NCBI GenBank assembly: GCA_021399445.1
Contig: JAJTUQ010000005.1
Location: 1,054,001 to 1,118,000 of the forward strand
Direction of reading: 5' to 3'
Length of the DNA stretch: 64,000 nt
Origin: Xylogone sp. PMI_703
Lineage: Eukaryota; Ascomycota; Leotiomycetes
Shown here: positions 24,616 to 35,509 of the stretch, piece after piece
Layout: each line of letters starts with the position of its first letter
Position numbering within the stretch: position 1 is the first letter of the stretch
Notes under the pieces: model-generated
Database searches by the model: none
Told to the model about the DNA's origin: nothing
What the model saw: the letters and a program-made list of their open reading frames with translations, nothing else
Program-made: the position numbers and the translations under genes

Positions 24616-26473
24616 ATGGCAGCGAACAATATGCATAATCTTACTACCCTTATTAAACGGTAATATACCACCTGTCTTTGCAACGATAATTTGTCGAAGA
24701 AACTTGAACACCAGCGCGTTGTATTATTTCAGATATGGAGTCACATCTGACAGCTCTCTTGGATAGGCTCGAGGCAGCCACCTCCAGGTTGGAGGATATG
24801 GCATCGTCGACGTTCAATCCAAACGGCTCTGCTCCTACTATCGTAGCTCCAGCACCCCCTCCAAGTGCATCACCTCTGCCTCCTGCGCCTTCTGCTGCAC
24901 CAGCTCCTCCAGCAGCTCCCCCAAAGCCCGTAGAGGAGTCAATTCCAGAGTCCATCGAAGAATTTGACGAGTTTATAAACTCCTCGGTCAAGAAATATTT
25001 CACAATTAGCGAAGAAATTGGAGGAGCTGTAGGCAAGCAAGTGCGTTCAGTGTATCTGATAATATCCGTACCCAGCTGATGTAGAAGTAGGCTGCCAGTG
25101 TTTTGGCCGCGTTTGAGGGGCAGCGCAAGTTTCTTCTCATTACCACCAAGTCGAAAAAACCAGATATGGGCGGACAAACGTTTATGCAACTCTTGAAACC
25201 ACTTGAGCAATCCATTACAGCTGTCACCGAGATTAGAGAGGCCAATCGTGGCTCAAGTCTGTTCAATAATCTCAGTGCTGTTTCAGAAAGTATAGGAGTT
25301 CTTGCTTGGATCACTATTGAACCAAAGCCACATAAACATGTGGAGGAATCCTTAGGGTCTGCGCAATACTGGGGGAACCGCGTGTTGAAGGAGTACAAAG
25401 ACAAGTAAGCCTTCCTCGTATTCATCTATTTCTCACGTACTAATTGACCATTAGAGATGCCAAGCAAGTTGAATGGGTACAGGCATACTACCAAATATTC
25501 AAGGATCTTACCCAGTATGTTCAGAAAACTTTCCCCCATGGTATTCCATGGAACCCAAAAGGCGTATCAGCAGAAGAAGCCATCAAGCAGGTAGAGAGTC
25601 CCCAAGCTGGCGCACCAGCTCCACCTCCACATCCACCAGCAGCGGGCGGACCGCCACCCCCGCCACCAGGTCCTCCTCCACCTCCTGTGAAGTTTGAAGA
25701 TGAAAGCAAGCCTGCTCCTGCTGCTAGCGGCTTGAATGCAGTCTTCTCGGAGCTTAACAAGGGCGAGGCTGTCACAAAGGGACTTCGAAAAGTTAGTGCC
25801 AGTGAGATGACACACAAAAACCCATCGCTCAGAGCTGGAGCAACTGTACCTACCAGAAGTGAAAGCCAGTCTAGCATAGGTCGCGGAAAGAGCCCCGCCC
25901 CACCTGGGAAGAAGCCTAAGCCAGAAAGTATGCGGACAAAGAAGCCACCTGTGAAGAAATTAGATGGTAATAAATGGTTTATTGTAAGTCTTGTATTTTG
26001 TGATACTTTGACAGTTGCTGATTACTGCCCAGGAAAATTATGAGAATGAGAGCCAGCCTATCGAAATCGAAGCAACTCTGCAACACTCTATTCTCATCAG
26101 CCGTTGCAACAAGGTAACTGTTATGATCAAGGGTAAAGCAAATGCAATCTCTGTCGACAACTCGCCAAGACTGTCTCTGATTGTTGATACATTGGTGTCT
26201 TCCGTTGACGCTATTAAGTCTCCGAATTTTGCACTACAGGTCCTTGGCACGTTGCCAACCATCATGCTGGATCAAGTAGACGGTGCGCAGATCTATTTGA
26301 GCAAGGAAAGCACACATACGGATGTGTATTCCAGCAAATGCAGTAGCATTAACCTTAATATTATCGAAGGAGAGGAGGAAGACTACAAGGAGGTGCCCTT
26401 ACCAGAGCAAATCCGAACGTATGTTAACAAGGATGGTAAGGTCGTTAGTGAAATAGTTGAACATGCTGGTTAG
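24616..26473 (+). CDS. SRV2: adenylyl cyclase-associated protein (CAP/SRV2)
   Basis: Preferred model: five exons (24616-24659, 24767-25040, 25091-25404, 25455-25983, 26033-26473), 533 residues. Exon 1 encodes MAANNMHNLTTLIKR in a strong start context (ACCATGG) and joins LEAATSRLEDM, the conserved cyclase-binding coiled coil. An ATG at 24735 inside the first intron reads straight into exon 2 as MESHLTALLDR, giving a second possible N-terminus. Then come the helical folded domain (about 45-215, with GQRKFLLITTKSKKPDMGG), proline runs near 240-265, a WH2-like motif (GLNAVFSELNKGEAVTKGLRK) and the C-terminal beta-helix CARP domain (NKWFIENYENESQPIEIEA). CAP recycles cofilin-bound actin monomers and links adenylyl cyclase to Ras. 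Five exons and all domains are intact. Confidence 0.93.
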
Positions 26474-26725
26474 AATAGATGATAGAGGCCTGCTGTATTT
26501 GGAGACCAGTGTAACATAGGGAGTGTTTCCATTGGGGCTGCAAGCCGATATATAATCTTCAGTTGTGTATTTAATGGTACACTTAGCCGTTTATAAAACC
26601 ACGCTCAGATCGGAGCAGACTAATGCAGTGGAATTGTGAGATAAAAGTCTAGTCCGCAAGTAGTTTATTGTTGATCCCAGTGAACATGATCCCGTTTAAA
26701 ATATGTACAATTCCGGCAAACAGCT

Positions 26726-27170
26726 CTATGCCCCACCTTCCTTCTTGCTCCTCTCGTGTTCTCGAATTTGCCTGCTCCAGCTGGAATAAAGGTTAGAATG
26801 CGATTTTTGATGGGTTTGATTTTACCGGTTTGTTGAAATACGCACTATCGACTTGGGAAGAACCGTCCTTCTTCTGGCATCTTATGCCTAAATTCCCTCT
26901 CTGCACTAACACTCCATACTAAGGCAGTGATCCCAAGAACTACAGCACCAAACGCCGCAGTATTTGCTTTCCAGTTCGCTGGCTGCGCATACCAGCCACC
27001 AGCTGGCGACCATACATGCTTGGGATATCTTATGCGTTCGTCAGATTCAAGCTGCCTTCCGGGGAGAGTTCGTTAGGTAGTATGGCTGGTACTTACGGGA
27101 TTTTGCCTCCGCCGCCCTATATGGTATTAGTATAGCTAATTGAGAAGATAGATTGAAGATTACTTACCAT
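26726..27170 (-). CDS. NADH:ubiquinone oxidoreductase small accessory subunit (86 aa)
   Basis: Four exons (27170-27168, 27116-27097, 27028-26846, 26780-26726) give 86 residues; it is too short and split to show as one open frame. Exon 1 contributes only the ATG, followed at once by GTAAGTA. The protein starts MGGGKIPYPKHVWSPAGGWY, has one membrane segment (TAAFGAVVLGITALVWSVSA), then MPEEGRFFPSRYW and a basic tail (SRQIREHERSKKEGGA). I recognise this as a fungal single-membrane-pass complex I accessory subunit of about 10 kDa; I am not sure of the subunit name. All four joins restore the conserved reading. It shares a 242 bp divergent promoter with the mL44 gene. Confidence 0.8.
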
Positions 27171-27412
27171 TTTGATCAATTGATTGTCTGGGGTGGTCTA
27201 AGTCTAGCTCGTTCAACTCTCCGATCCAGACGAGGTTGACATGCGTGAGGTGCTGGTTTAGCGTATATAATTATGTAAGCAGAAAATGCATGAGCACACG
27301 AGAGCTCGAGAAATTTTGGACTAGGCGAGGGACAAATTCAGGAACTGCGACGATACCCTCCAGATTAACCAACATTGCTACCCAAGGGTAGATAAGAGGA
27401 GGAATTGCACTG
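27171..27412. promoter_or_regulatory. 242 bp bidirectional promoter, complex I subunit / mL44
   Basis: Two nuclear genes for mitochondrial proteins start from the two ends of this short gap, one for respiration and one for mitochondrial translation. Such spacing favours a shared promoter. I did not identify a specific factor site. Confidence 0.5.
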
Positions 27413-28588
27413 ATGAAGAGGTTACGGTTAGATAGATGGAGCGGACAATTGCTCTCACCTAGGCGGAGACAATATTTTATTCGGCCTCAACCGCACCAGA
27501 GAATTGCTGGTAGCATACGATTCCAATCGACGACCTCGCCGGAGACAGACATTGTATACGAAGATGGGGACGCCATACCAGAGTCCACTACTACCATAAT
27601 AAACCCCCTCGACACTAGTACCTTCCCCTCACCACCTCCCGAAGCAGCCCTTCATTCTGCAAAACTCGGTGCTTTACATGCACGACTCGCCTTACCCAAA
27701 AAACTTCCTCTACAGACACTCGCTCGCACCCTTGTCGATGCCTCAGCAGACTCGAATAAGAATTTTAACAATTCCGCTCTTGCACAAGTTGGCAGTGACT
27801 TAATCAATTACCATGTCGGCGAATGGCTACTTGCGCGTTATCCTCGATTACCCATTGGCATCTTGTTCGCCGCTTCATATGCCTACAGTGGCCCTAAGAC
27901 GTTACGGATGATAGGGAAGGAGTGGGGTGTTGATACAGCGGCAGCGCCAGGCCCAGAAGTTGATCCTGGCTTGCTCCAATTCTCCGGGAAGAAGGCCACA
28001 GCACCACAGACAAACGCTCTCGTGCGTTCTGACTACAGCATAAACTGGAGACGAGGCATGTCAAGTCGAATAGTATACGATGACGACTTTGGAGACGTGA
28101 ACACAAATGACATGCCGGACTACCCTCGGCTCTATATTGAGCGTGCGTACTCTAAGTTTGTGCAGGCAGTCGTTGGTGCGATATATCTGTATAGTGGCAG
28201 AGAAGCGGCGAAGAGTTTTGTGAATGCTCACATCCTTTCGAGACACCTTCCACTGGCTTCTCTTCTCTCTTTCAAGCAACCTCTACGCGATCTCTCCCGA
28301 TTATGCGCACGTGAGGATTTTGAACCACCAGTTGCTCGAATACTGAGTGAAACCGGTCGAAATTCTATATCACCGGTATATGTGGTAGGCATCTTCAGTG
28401 GTGAAGATAAGTTAGGGGAGGGAACTGGTTCAAGTTTGGGAGACGCTAGAATAAGAGCTGCAGTAGCAGCTCTTAAGGCGTGGTATTTATATTCTCCAGG
28501 GAACGATGTGAGGGTCCCAAGTGATATGGAGACCGAGAATGCGGCTCCTTGGGAACCTTTACACATCGATATTGGAGAAGTTGTGTAA
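27413..28588 (+). CDS. MRPL3: mitochondrial large ribosomal subunit protein mL44 (MRPL3)
   Basis: A single-exon gene of 391 residues. The N-terminus (MKRLRLDRWSGQLLSPRRRQ) is a basic mitochondrial presequence. The centre is a degenerate RNase III fold: SALAQVGSDLINYHVGEWLL, then LPIGILFAASYAYSGPKTL and ERAYSKFVQAVVGAIYLYSG. A double-stranded RNA-binding domain closes the protein (SPVYVVGIFSGEDKLGEGTG, then AALKAWYLYSP). The usual RNase III acidic catalytic signature is not visible, as expected for mL44, which is structural in the mitoribosome. It shares its promoter region with a complex I subunit gene. Confidence 0.92.
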   Translation: MKRLRLDRWSGQLLSPRRRQYFIRPQPHQRIAGSIRFQSTTSPETDIVYEDGDAIPESTTTIINPLDTSTFPSPPPEAALHSAKLGALHARLALPKKLPLQTLARTLVDASADSNKNFNNSALAQVGSDLINYHVGEWLLARYPRLPIGILFAASYAYSGPKTLRMIGKEWGVDTAAAPGPEVDPGLLQFSGKKATAPQTNALVRSDYSINWRRGMSSRIVYDDDFGDVNTNDMPDYPRLYIERAYSKFVQAVVGAIYLYSGREAAKSFVNAHILSRHLPLASLLSFKQPLRDLSRLCAREDFEPPVARILSETGRNSISPVYVVGIFSGEDKLGEGTGSSLGDARIRAAVAALKAWYLYSPGNDVRVPSDMETENAAPWEPLHIDIGEVV

Positions 28589-29103
28589 AGCTATTTACGA
28601 ACTGGGCACAAGGATATAGCCGGTCTTGATAGATGAACTCCATGGATGTCTTGTATATTAACGTAAACTTTTTTTGCATGTCAGTTATGCATCATGGGAG
28701 AGCTAAGGAGAGCTCATGGCTGGGAGTTCTGTTTGCCGACTGTTGTAGAATATGATATGGACTCATGTAGCATCAATGGCATCCCCTCCAACATTACATT
28801 TGAGCATGTAGGTATGATACAGAATAAAATTCCAGAAACTTTTTTTGGTTTTTCAGGGAGACTAATTGACCCTGGCCTGGTGATACCTATGAAAATGATA
28901 ATACACATGTGCGCCTATGACTGTCCTGCGGAAGCTAAAGGAAAGATTTGAATCCAATAAGAAAGCAAACCGTCTATGAGAAATTCGATAATGCAAGATC
29001 CCTTACTGACGCCGACTGATACCACTCCATGACAATGCAAAATGACGGCGATTGTGAATATGCTACGTTGTTGCGAACATCAGTCTGAATCAGGGGGTAT
29101 CAT
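28589..29103. other. convergent 3' flanks mL44/La
   Basis: This 515 bp contains an ATG-initiated frame of 85 codons at 28694-28951 without a recognisable domain; I do not call it a gene. The rest is probably 3' UTR of the two converging genes. Confidence 0.55.
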
Positions 29104-30429
29104 TTAAGATTCTGCTGCAACTTCTGTCTTGACATCAACCTTCTTTGCAGGCGCCTCTTCAGCTCCGCCGTCATCTTCACGGGGACGTTTCTTTTCATTC
29201 TCGGTTTTAACAGCTGCATCGGCGCTTTGGCAATTTGTCAGTTTCTCTATTCCAACCCTTTGAGTCAATGGATCATACCCGTTCTTTTCCTCACGCTCAC
29301 GGTTTCTATCATTGTTACGTGGGCCTCTGTCATCGCGGCGACCACCCCTACCACCTCTGTGGTTTTTGTGGCCATTGCGCCGATCTTTGAAGCCAGACTT
29401 GATATCCTCTTCTCTCCTTTTCTTCCAGTCATCAGGATCACGGTCTCCACGATCCCCTCCACGACTGCCTCGGTGACCGCGTCCCCTTCCACGGCCTCTG
29501 GCCCGCGTCTCACTTGGTTCAGTCTTACCCTCCCGGATTTCTTCTTCCTTCTTGTCTTGGTATTCTTTCTTAGACATGACGATCAGATCATATTTGCCCT
29601 TCCATTTTGGCTTTGGATCAAGAGCAAGGAACTTCTGTGCGGTCTCATCATCTTGAAACTCAACGAACACAGAGCCTTTAAAGAGCTTCTCATTAGTGCG
29701 GCGCAGACGAACCGCATTGGTAGGTCCATACGGGGCAAAGAAGGCTTCAATGTCAAATTGAGAGCTTGGCTCTTCATCACCGAAACCTTTGACATAGACA
29801 GATCTGGATTCGGCCTTGGATCTGCCTGATGAGTTCTCATCGTAAGGAATTTTGCGCTTGACTTCCTCTTGCCCTTCTGGCCCCGAAACTTCTAGGAACT
29901 CACTCTCCTTTAGTGCCGCCACAACAGCAGAGACTGGTCTGAAGCGCTTCATGCGACCGAAAGAACAGATAGTTTCAACTTTGATAGGCTTGTTCTCTGG
30001 GCCCCCAGTAGTCTCCCACATGAACTTGTCACCCGGCAAGTTTGCATCGCCGAAATAGAATTCGACCTTTTTGCAGAAAAAATCAGTGAAAGCGGGCTAA
30101 AAGGAAGTATGGTATACACCTACCTGCGCCCGAATTTTCTTTGGGTCATCTGTTTCAGGAAGCACAGAGGGATCATATTTACTGTTCTTTCGAGGATCAT
30201 CATAAGACCTTGCAGAGGTCTTCAGAACGCCATTCGCATCCGTCCTGACATGGCGTTCTGGAGACTTTACTTTCTCTTCATCTTCGCTCTTTACAGGTCC
30301 TCCATCTGCATTGCCATTGGCGGGTGTGGTCTTCCCAACCTCAGCACCGTTTCCTTCAGTCTGTTGCTCCGGAAGGCTAGCGGTAGCTGTCGCCTCTGGC
30401 GCTACAGCCTCTGCTTCAGCTTGCGACAT
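29104..30429 (-). CDS. LHP1: La protein homologue (LHP1)
   Basis: Two exons (30429-30124 and 30066-29104) give 422 residues. The first 80 residues are Glu/Ala/Thr-rich and disordered. The La motif spans about 80-180 and is split by the intron, with VEFYFGDANLPGDKFMWE at the start of exon 2 and FGRMKRFRPVSAVVAALKES after it. An RRM starts at about 192 (VYVKGF) and continues with AFFAPYGPTNAVRLRR and GSVFVEFQDDETAQKFLAL. The tail is RG-rich (RGRGRGRGHRGSRGG) and ends in Lys/Glu sequence with probable nuclear localisation signals (KKRPREDD). La binds the 3' oligo-U of RNA polymerase III transcripts and protects pre-tRNAs. All RNA-binding elements are present. Confidence 0.93.
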
Positions 30430-30997
30430 TGTGTTATCTTAGATTGTCGTGCAAGATATGGAGATATGAAGACTTCAGCAAAAAATAAGCTTGGGCCGAG
30501 GTGGTGGAGAATCAAGAGCACCGGAATTTAGATATATGGGTGCTGTTGCAAGAGCTCAAGGTTAAGAGCACGCGCGACGATCAAGCAGCGCGGGGTGAAG
30601 GTTCTGCAAAAAAGTGGCTGGTGCAGGCTCTCTCAGTGTCCCCACTAGTTAGAAGTTATTGTGATAAACTGGTCCCAAGTCCGATCCACACTGTTGTCGC
30701 TTTCCTTAAAGAAGAGGGATTGGGCCAATCCAATGGAGCAAAACACTCTTCTCTGCAGATATTTGGGAAAGTTTTGGATGAATCAGACCGAAAAGACTCA
30801 TGCATCACTCTAAATGTGGGAGAGCTCCCAAAAGCGGCTAAGAAAATTCATTGCCGGTTAGCGAATCAGCCCACGGACACTAGCGGGCATCATGGGTCTC
30901 CAACAGGGACATAATATTTTGTTCGCGGACGACCACCTGGACCACCAGCTGATATAAAGGTGGACCACGAGAGCAGGTCCATTGCCAGTCCGCAACA
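30430..30997. promoter_or_regulatory. divergent La / uS4m upstream region
   Basis: This 568 bp separates the two gene starts. A 137-codon frame at 30501-30914 begins only at GTG and shows no domain, so I treat it as non-coding. No clear motif is seen. Confidence 0.5.
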
Positions 30998-32377
30998 ATG
31001 AGGTCGAGGAGGTTTCATGGCTTGAAACGAATAGTGAGCTTGGCCGGGAAATTCTGCTTGTTGGATTTTCGATTGATCAAAAAACTAACCCACCATCACC
31101 TCAATAGAAAATTCGCCAGTCATGGAACAAACACAACCTTTACAATCTCTCCCGGCTTAAGCTGCCGAATACCTTGAACCTCACATTCTTCCAGCAGAAA
31201 TGGATGGCAAAGTCTACAAGCAGAGCATACCATGGAGAGCAGATCAAAGAGAAGCATTGGCAGCGAATGTTCAGATCTAGACTGCGCTCCGTCGTCCCAA
31301 TGGACCACCGATACCTAGCAGAATATGACGGTTCAGAGCTTGCGGAAGGTCGTGGGTCTGGTAAAGATGTTGACCCAAATTCGAATAAAAGACCCCGAGA
31401 GAGAAATCCAATTCCATATATGCACATGACCTACGCACCAGCCGAAAGACGACTAGATACAGCGATATTCCGAGCCTTATTTGCAAGTAGTGCTAGGCAG
31501 GCACGCCAATTCGTCGTCCATGGCGCGGTGAAGGTCAATGGCAAGAAGGTAAAATAATGTTGCTTCAAGATCACTCTACACGCAGTTTCTAATGCTTCGG
31601 CAGATGATATACCCTGGTTATCTACTAAATCCCGGTGATATGTTCCAGGTAGATCCAGAGAGAGTCCTTTATGCCACTGGAGCCCCAAAAGATAGGTCTC
31701 AGATCAGAAGAGGCCGGGGAATGAAAAGAGCAATTCAGGCTAGAGCTAGGCAAATAGCCCAATCTAAAGATGCTGCTAAGACTGAGCCTGCTGCAGTCTC
31801 GAACCCTGAGCAGATGGATGAGATGACGAGACGAAAGCTTCGGAAGAAGGAACTTAAACAACTCCTAGAATCATCAAATGTGCTAGCCAAAGACAAGAAG
31901 GCCGAACTTTCAGCCAAGCGCAAGCAGGAGCTTCGAGCATTACATAAAACTCTCCGTAATACCATCGGGAAAGCCAACACCAGACCGGTCGAGGATCTCG
32001 AAAAGGAACTACAGGACCTCACTACCCAGCTCGAATCCATCGTCCTTAGTACCCAACCCGCCGAAGAAGAAAAACCTAAAGAACAAAAACCCCAAACCAA
32101 CAGCGAGGCACAGCTAAAACTCACACTGAAAGAGGCCGTCCGCCGGGCGAAAGAGAACCCTATCGACGAGTCGAAGCCATATGCGACTCCATGGCGTCCT
32201 CGACAATATATGTCTGCCTTTGCATTCATTCCTCGATACCTGGAGGTCAACCAGAGCATTTGCTCTGCAGTTTACCTTCGACACCCGGTTGCCAGACCCG
32301 GTCTAGCCGAGGTGCCAAGTCCGTTCCCGGCGGATATACAGCAGTTAGCGTACACGTGGTACCTTCGGAGGAGGTAG
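30998..32377 (+). CDS. NAM9: mitochondrial small ribosomal subunit protein uS4m (NAM9)
   Basis: Three exons (30998-31033, 31108-31548, 31604-32377) give 416 residues. The 36-base first exon encodes [12 protein letters not shown] and joins [19 protein letters not shown]. The S4-type RNA-binding domain follows: [20 protein letters not shown], then [15 protein letters not shown] and [20 protein letters not shown] long Lys/Glu-rich insert (about 195-330) is probably a coiled coil. The fungal mitochondrial C-terminus is present ([20 protein letters not shown], then [20 protein letters not shown]). uS4m is a primary rRNA-binding protein of the mitoribosomal small subunit; yeast nam9 mutants affect decoding accuracy. 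The gene is intact. Confidence 0.93.
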
Positions 32378-32740
32378 ATGATGACGAAATTATGTATCTT
32401 GTACAGAATATCTGTATTTGGCTTAAATGAAAGAGGGACACAAAAAAAGGAAGTGTATTTATAGCGGAATTACGTGTAGACTAACGGATTTAGAGCTCTA
32501 CATTTATGTGTAAAATCTCACATCTTTTTTGCAGCATCATTAGATGAACATTGTGAAAAGGTCTAACATTTCATGTAATGTCTTATCTATATACCATAAA
32601 GTCAATCCAATGAAATGGTCTAGATGCCTCTATTGATACAAGTACTACAAAACCCTGTACTTGAAGCCGCTAAATATTTCAAGATAACTCTTTCGTCCAT
32701 GCGCTCCGACGCCCCCAGCAAGAAACCCTATATACATAGT
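32378..32740. other. convergent 3' flanks uS4m/carnitine acetyltransferase
   Basis: This 363 bp is AT-rich with no open frame of interest. It presumably carries both polyadenylation regions. Confidence 0.6.
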
Positions 32741-34834
32741 CTATAACTTGGCCTTTGGTGCCTCGAGAGTAGGAATTAGGAGGTCACGGATATCTCCAGC
32801 GGCCTCATTGAGGTAGAAGCTCATTCTCTCGCTTCCAAGTCCTTTGGAAACGACGTTGAAGTTGATACTAGACTTAATGTTAGCTTCATGGAGCCCATTG
32901 GTAATGTGGCAGAATACGAGGGAAAGCTTACCTATTCTCGTTAATCATATACGCAATACCGAAACCATCATCCACAACTTGACTCCATCCGTAACCATTG
33001 AAATACTCAGAACTCAACTGCGAAGTTGAGAGGAACCAATGGCAGGAGTAGGCATATGTTGGGTCTTGGAAAAGAGCTGGCACTTCCTCACCAGGCTGTA
33101 TTAACTTCTTCAAGCCGAAAAGATGCCTGTCAACACCCTTACCATCGGAAGCAGCGCTAATATACTCAACGTGTGCATTTATAGCCTTTCGGAAGAGGTC
33201 GACGGTGGTCTTAGGGTCCGCGGAAGCATCGGCCATTGCATTGCAGAATGCGACAGACTCGTCAGACACAGATCGGCAAGTCTCTGTTCGGCCCTGTTGG
33301 AAACGACGTGTAGCAGCGGATTCGTAGGTTGGGCGGTTCTTTCCATACATTTTGTGGTAAGCAAGCTGGATTATCATTTGGACGTAGGCATCAGGAGAGC
33401 ACTTGAATTTCTTGATAAGACCTTTGCCGTAACCTTGGTATGCTTGAACTCGGAGCTCGTGAGCACCAATGACAGCTGTGAAGTCCTTTGTGGCACGTTC
33501 AATTTCCTCTTGGACTTCCTTAGTGATATGGAATTTGACGACAGTTGGCTCTGGGAGGTTGGAGCGGATCGAGGGGTCAGAGAAGTCGAGTTTATTGTTG
33601 AAAATAAGCTCGTTAATGTAGTCATTCAGGCGGTGCGTTGGGGTGCCATCCATCATTGAATGCTCGCCCATGAAGCCAGATGTTCCATTCTCGTTTACGA
33701 TGAACTGAAGTGGCTTGTCGTACCATCTGTTCTGTCCATCACCGTGCCAGTATGCACGTGCTCGCTCTTCGAGTGTGACTGGTGCAGCATCATCCAAGCA
33801 GACGACGAAGGATGCAGATTCAATCTCTTGAAGGGCCTGAGCGTTGGAGGGGTGTGCCTTGAGTAATACTTCTCGAGCATCGGTCCAGACATCGCGATTT
33901 TCAGAGGTGAGAGCTCCCACAGGTTGTACTCTTTCCGCTTTCTCATAGATCTTCTTGAATTGCTGCTCTAATTCAGAAGTATTCAACTGTCTGCCATCAA
34001 CCTCATGTAGAACCTTGAAGAACTGGTTTTTGCGGATCACAATGATGTGCTTGTGCTCAGCTGGCGAATACTTCACTGGGTGATCGGCTGGCTTCTTAGG
34101 TACTCGGCATGCATTAAACATCCACTGGTAACTCTCCATAGATATTGGGAGCTTCTTCATATACTCAGGTTCCAGATCGCCTGAGTCAACTTGCTTCTTG
34201 AACTCTAGCACGGAGGTAGTTATTGCGGCTGCGCGCTTGGAAGGGTCCCGCCGTTTTCGGTCATCTCTATGAGAATAGAAATAACTGACATATGGCACCA
34301 CGGGATCCCGATAACTAAGATATGCTGCGTCGTTCCACCATTCATAGATCCAATTCTTGTGCTTGGGATCTGCTGCTCTAGAGAGTAATCTCTCCTGAAG
34401 CTTAGTGCCAAAGCTTCCTGGCTTAACAAAGTCGGAGACTGCTTGTTTCGTGGTCTCAAACTCAGAAGACGTGAGCAGTGGATGCACGGATTTCAAGTAT
34501 CTCGCCGCAGTCTCTTCCAGTGCCGGCACAGGAAGCTTGGGCAGCGAGTCTTCAAATCGCAGCATGCGTCCTTTGGAAGCATCCTCTTTGTAGCCTGTGA
34601 GGCCCAATTAGCATGTGCCATTGCGGGGCATGGTCGCGAGCATACCTGCTGGCAACGAGCTGTTGCTCCGTTTACTGACTGGCGCCATTCCTACGGTCTG
34701 CGAGCATGAGTTAATCAGGATTCTGGAGCATAGAAAACTCAGGAAATTGCGCTTACTTTCGGAAGTCTGGATGGGGTGAAACTGCTCCTAAGCACCGAGG
34801 TCTGCGTACGTCCCTTTGCGAGCGCTTTCAACAT
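32741..34834 (-). CDS. CAT2: carnitine O-acetyltransferase, mitochondrial and peroxisomal
   Basis: Four exons (34834-34757, 34697-34646, 34594-32932, 32867-32741) give 639 residues. Exon 1 encodes an Arg/Ser-rich presequence (MLKALAKGRTQTSVLR). A second ATG in exon 2 (34688-34686, MAPVSKRSN) could start a form without it. The C-terminus is AKL, a type 1 peroxisomal signal. The catalytic core includes NKPLQF-like WYDKPLQFIVNENG, the active-site His in GEHSMMDGTP, and the carnitine/CoA site GYGKGLIKKFKCSPDAYVQ. The enzyme moves acetyl units between CoA and carnitine so that they can cross organelle membranes, needed for growth on fatty acids and acetate. Yeast CAT2 and Aspergillus AcuJ show the same dual targeting from one gene. 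All motifs are intact. Confidence 0.95.
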
Positions 34835-35509
34835 CCCAACGTCGTATCTAAGGAAAGTAGAGAAGAGAAGAAACAAAGGAGGTCGCAGGAGAAATTTCTC
34901 AAATGAAAGAGCCCGGGTGGATATTATCTACTGCCACGGTAACCTGGTGCCTGGTTGGCCAGAGCAGTGTAACTGTTATAAAATGCATCGGCAAAGATCG
35001 TGGAATCCGCGCTTGACCGAGCAACGAACCGAGGTCCAGCCTGTGTCAGCGCTTTGCGGCCAGTCCACCTCCCGCGTCATGGTGCTGCGTCGCTTCTTTT
35101 CGTGGCAAATGCCTCGATGAAATGATTGCTCTCGGCATAATGGACCAAGACCCTCGGCGACTCGGATCCAGTTTATTCCAGCACCTTAAAGGGTACGGTA
35201 TTCCTGTTTTGAGGCACACTTTCCCTTTGGTTGTTGGATATCTTTCAGCCTCACTATGGTCAGGCGAGCCTTTGTCTAGCATGTGATGAGAGAGCTTCCA
35301 TGTCGCCGACCTAATGAGAGGCAATCTTCGTTGCGGAGACCCCGCGGTACCAGATCAGCCACAAACAAATAGGATGAGGACTGGCTATTATCTACTTTTT
35401 TAAAGAGCAATTGGTAAGTAGCTCGGATAAATAAATATTATAATTACCATAGAGTACCTGTATGCTACAGTATGTTACAGGAGTACATAGGCCCAAGTTC
35501 TGAGTAGCT
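34835..35509. other. upstream region of carnitine acetyltransferase
   Basis: This 675 bp lies between two minus-strand genes. It should hold the carnitine acetyltransferase promoter and the EAF7 3' flank. I did not find a clear fatty-acid or acetate response element by eye. Confidence 0.5.

Noticed and set aside
28694..28951. 85-codon ATG-initiated frame between mL44 and La
   Set aside because: It lies in the presumed 3' UTRs of converging genes and resembles no family I know.
30501..30914. 137-codon frame in the La/uS4m divergent gap
   Set aside because: It starts only at GTG and shows no domain; more likely promoter and leader sequence.
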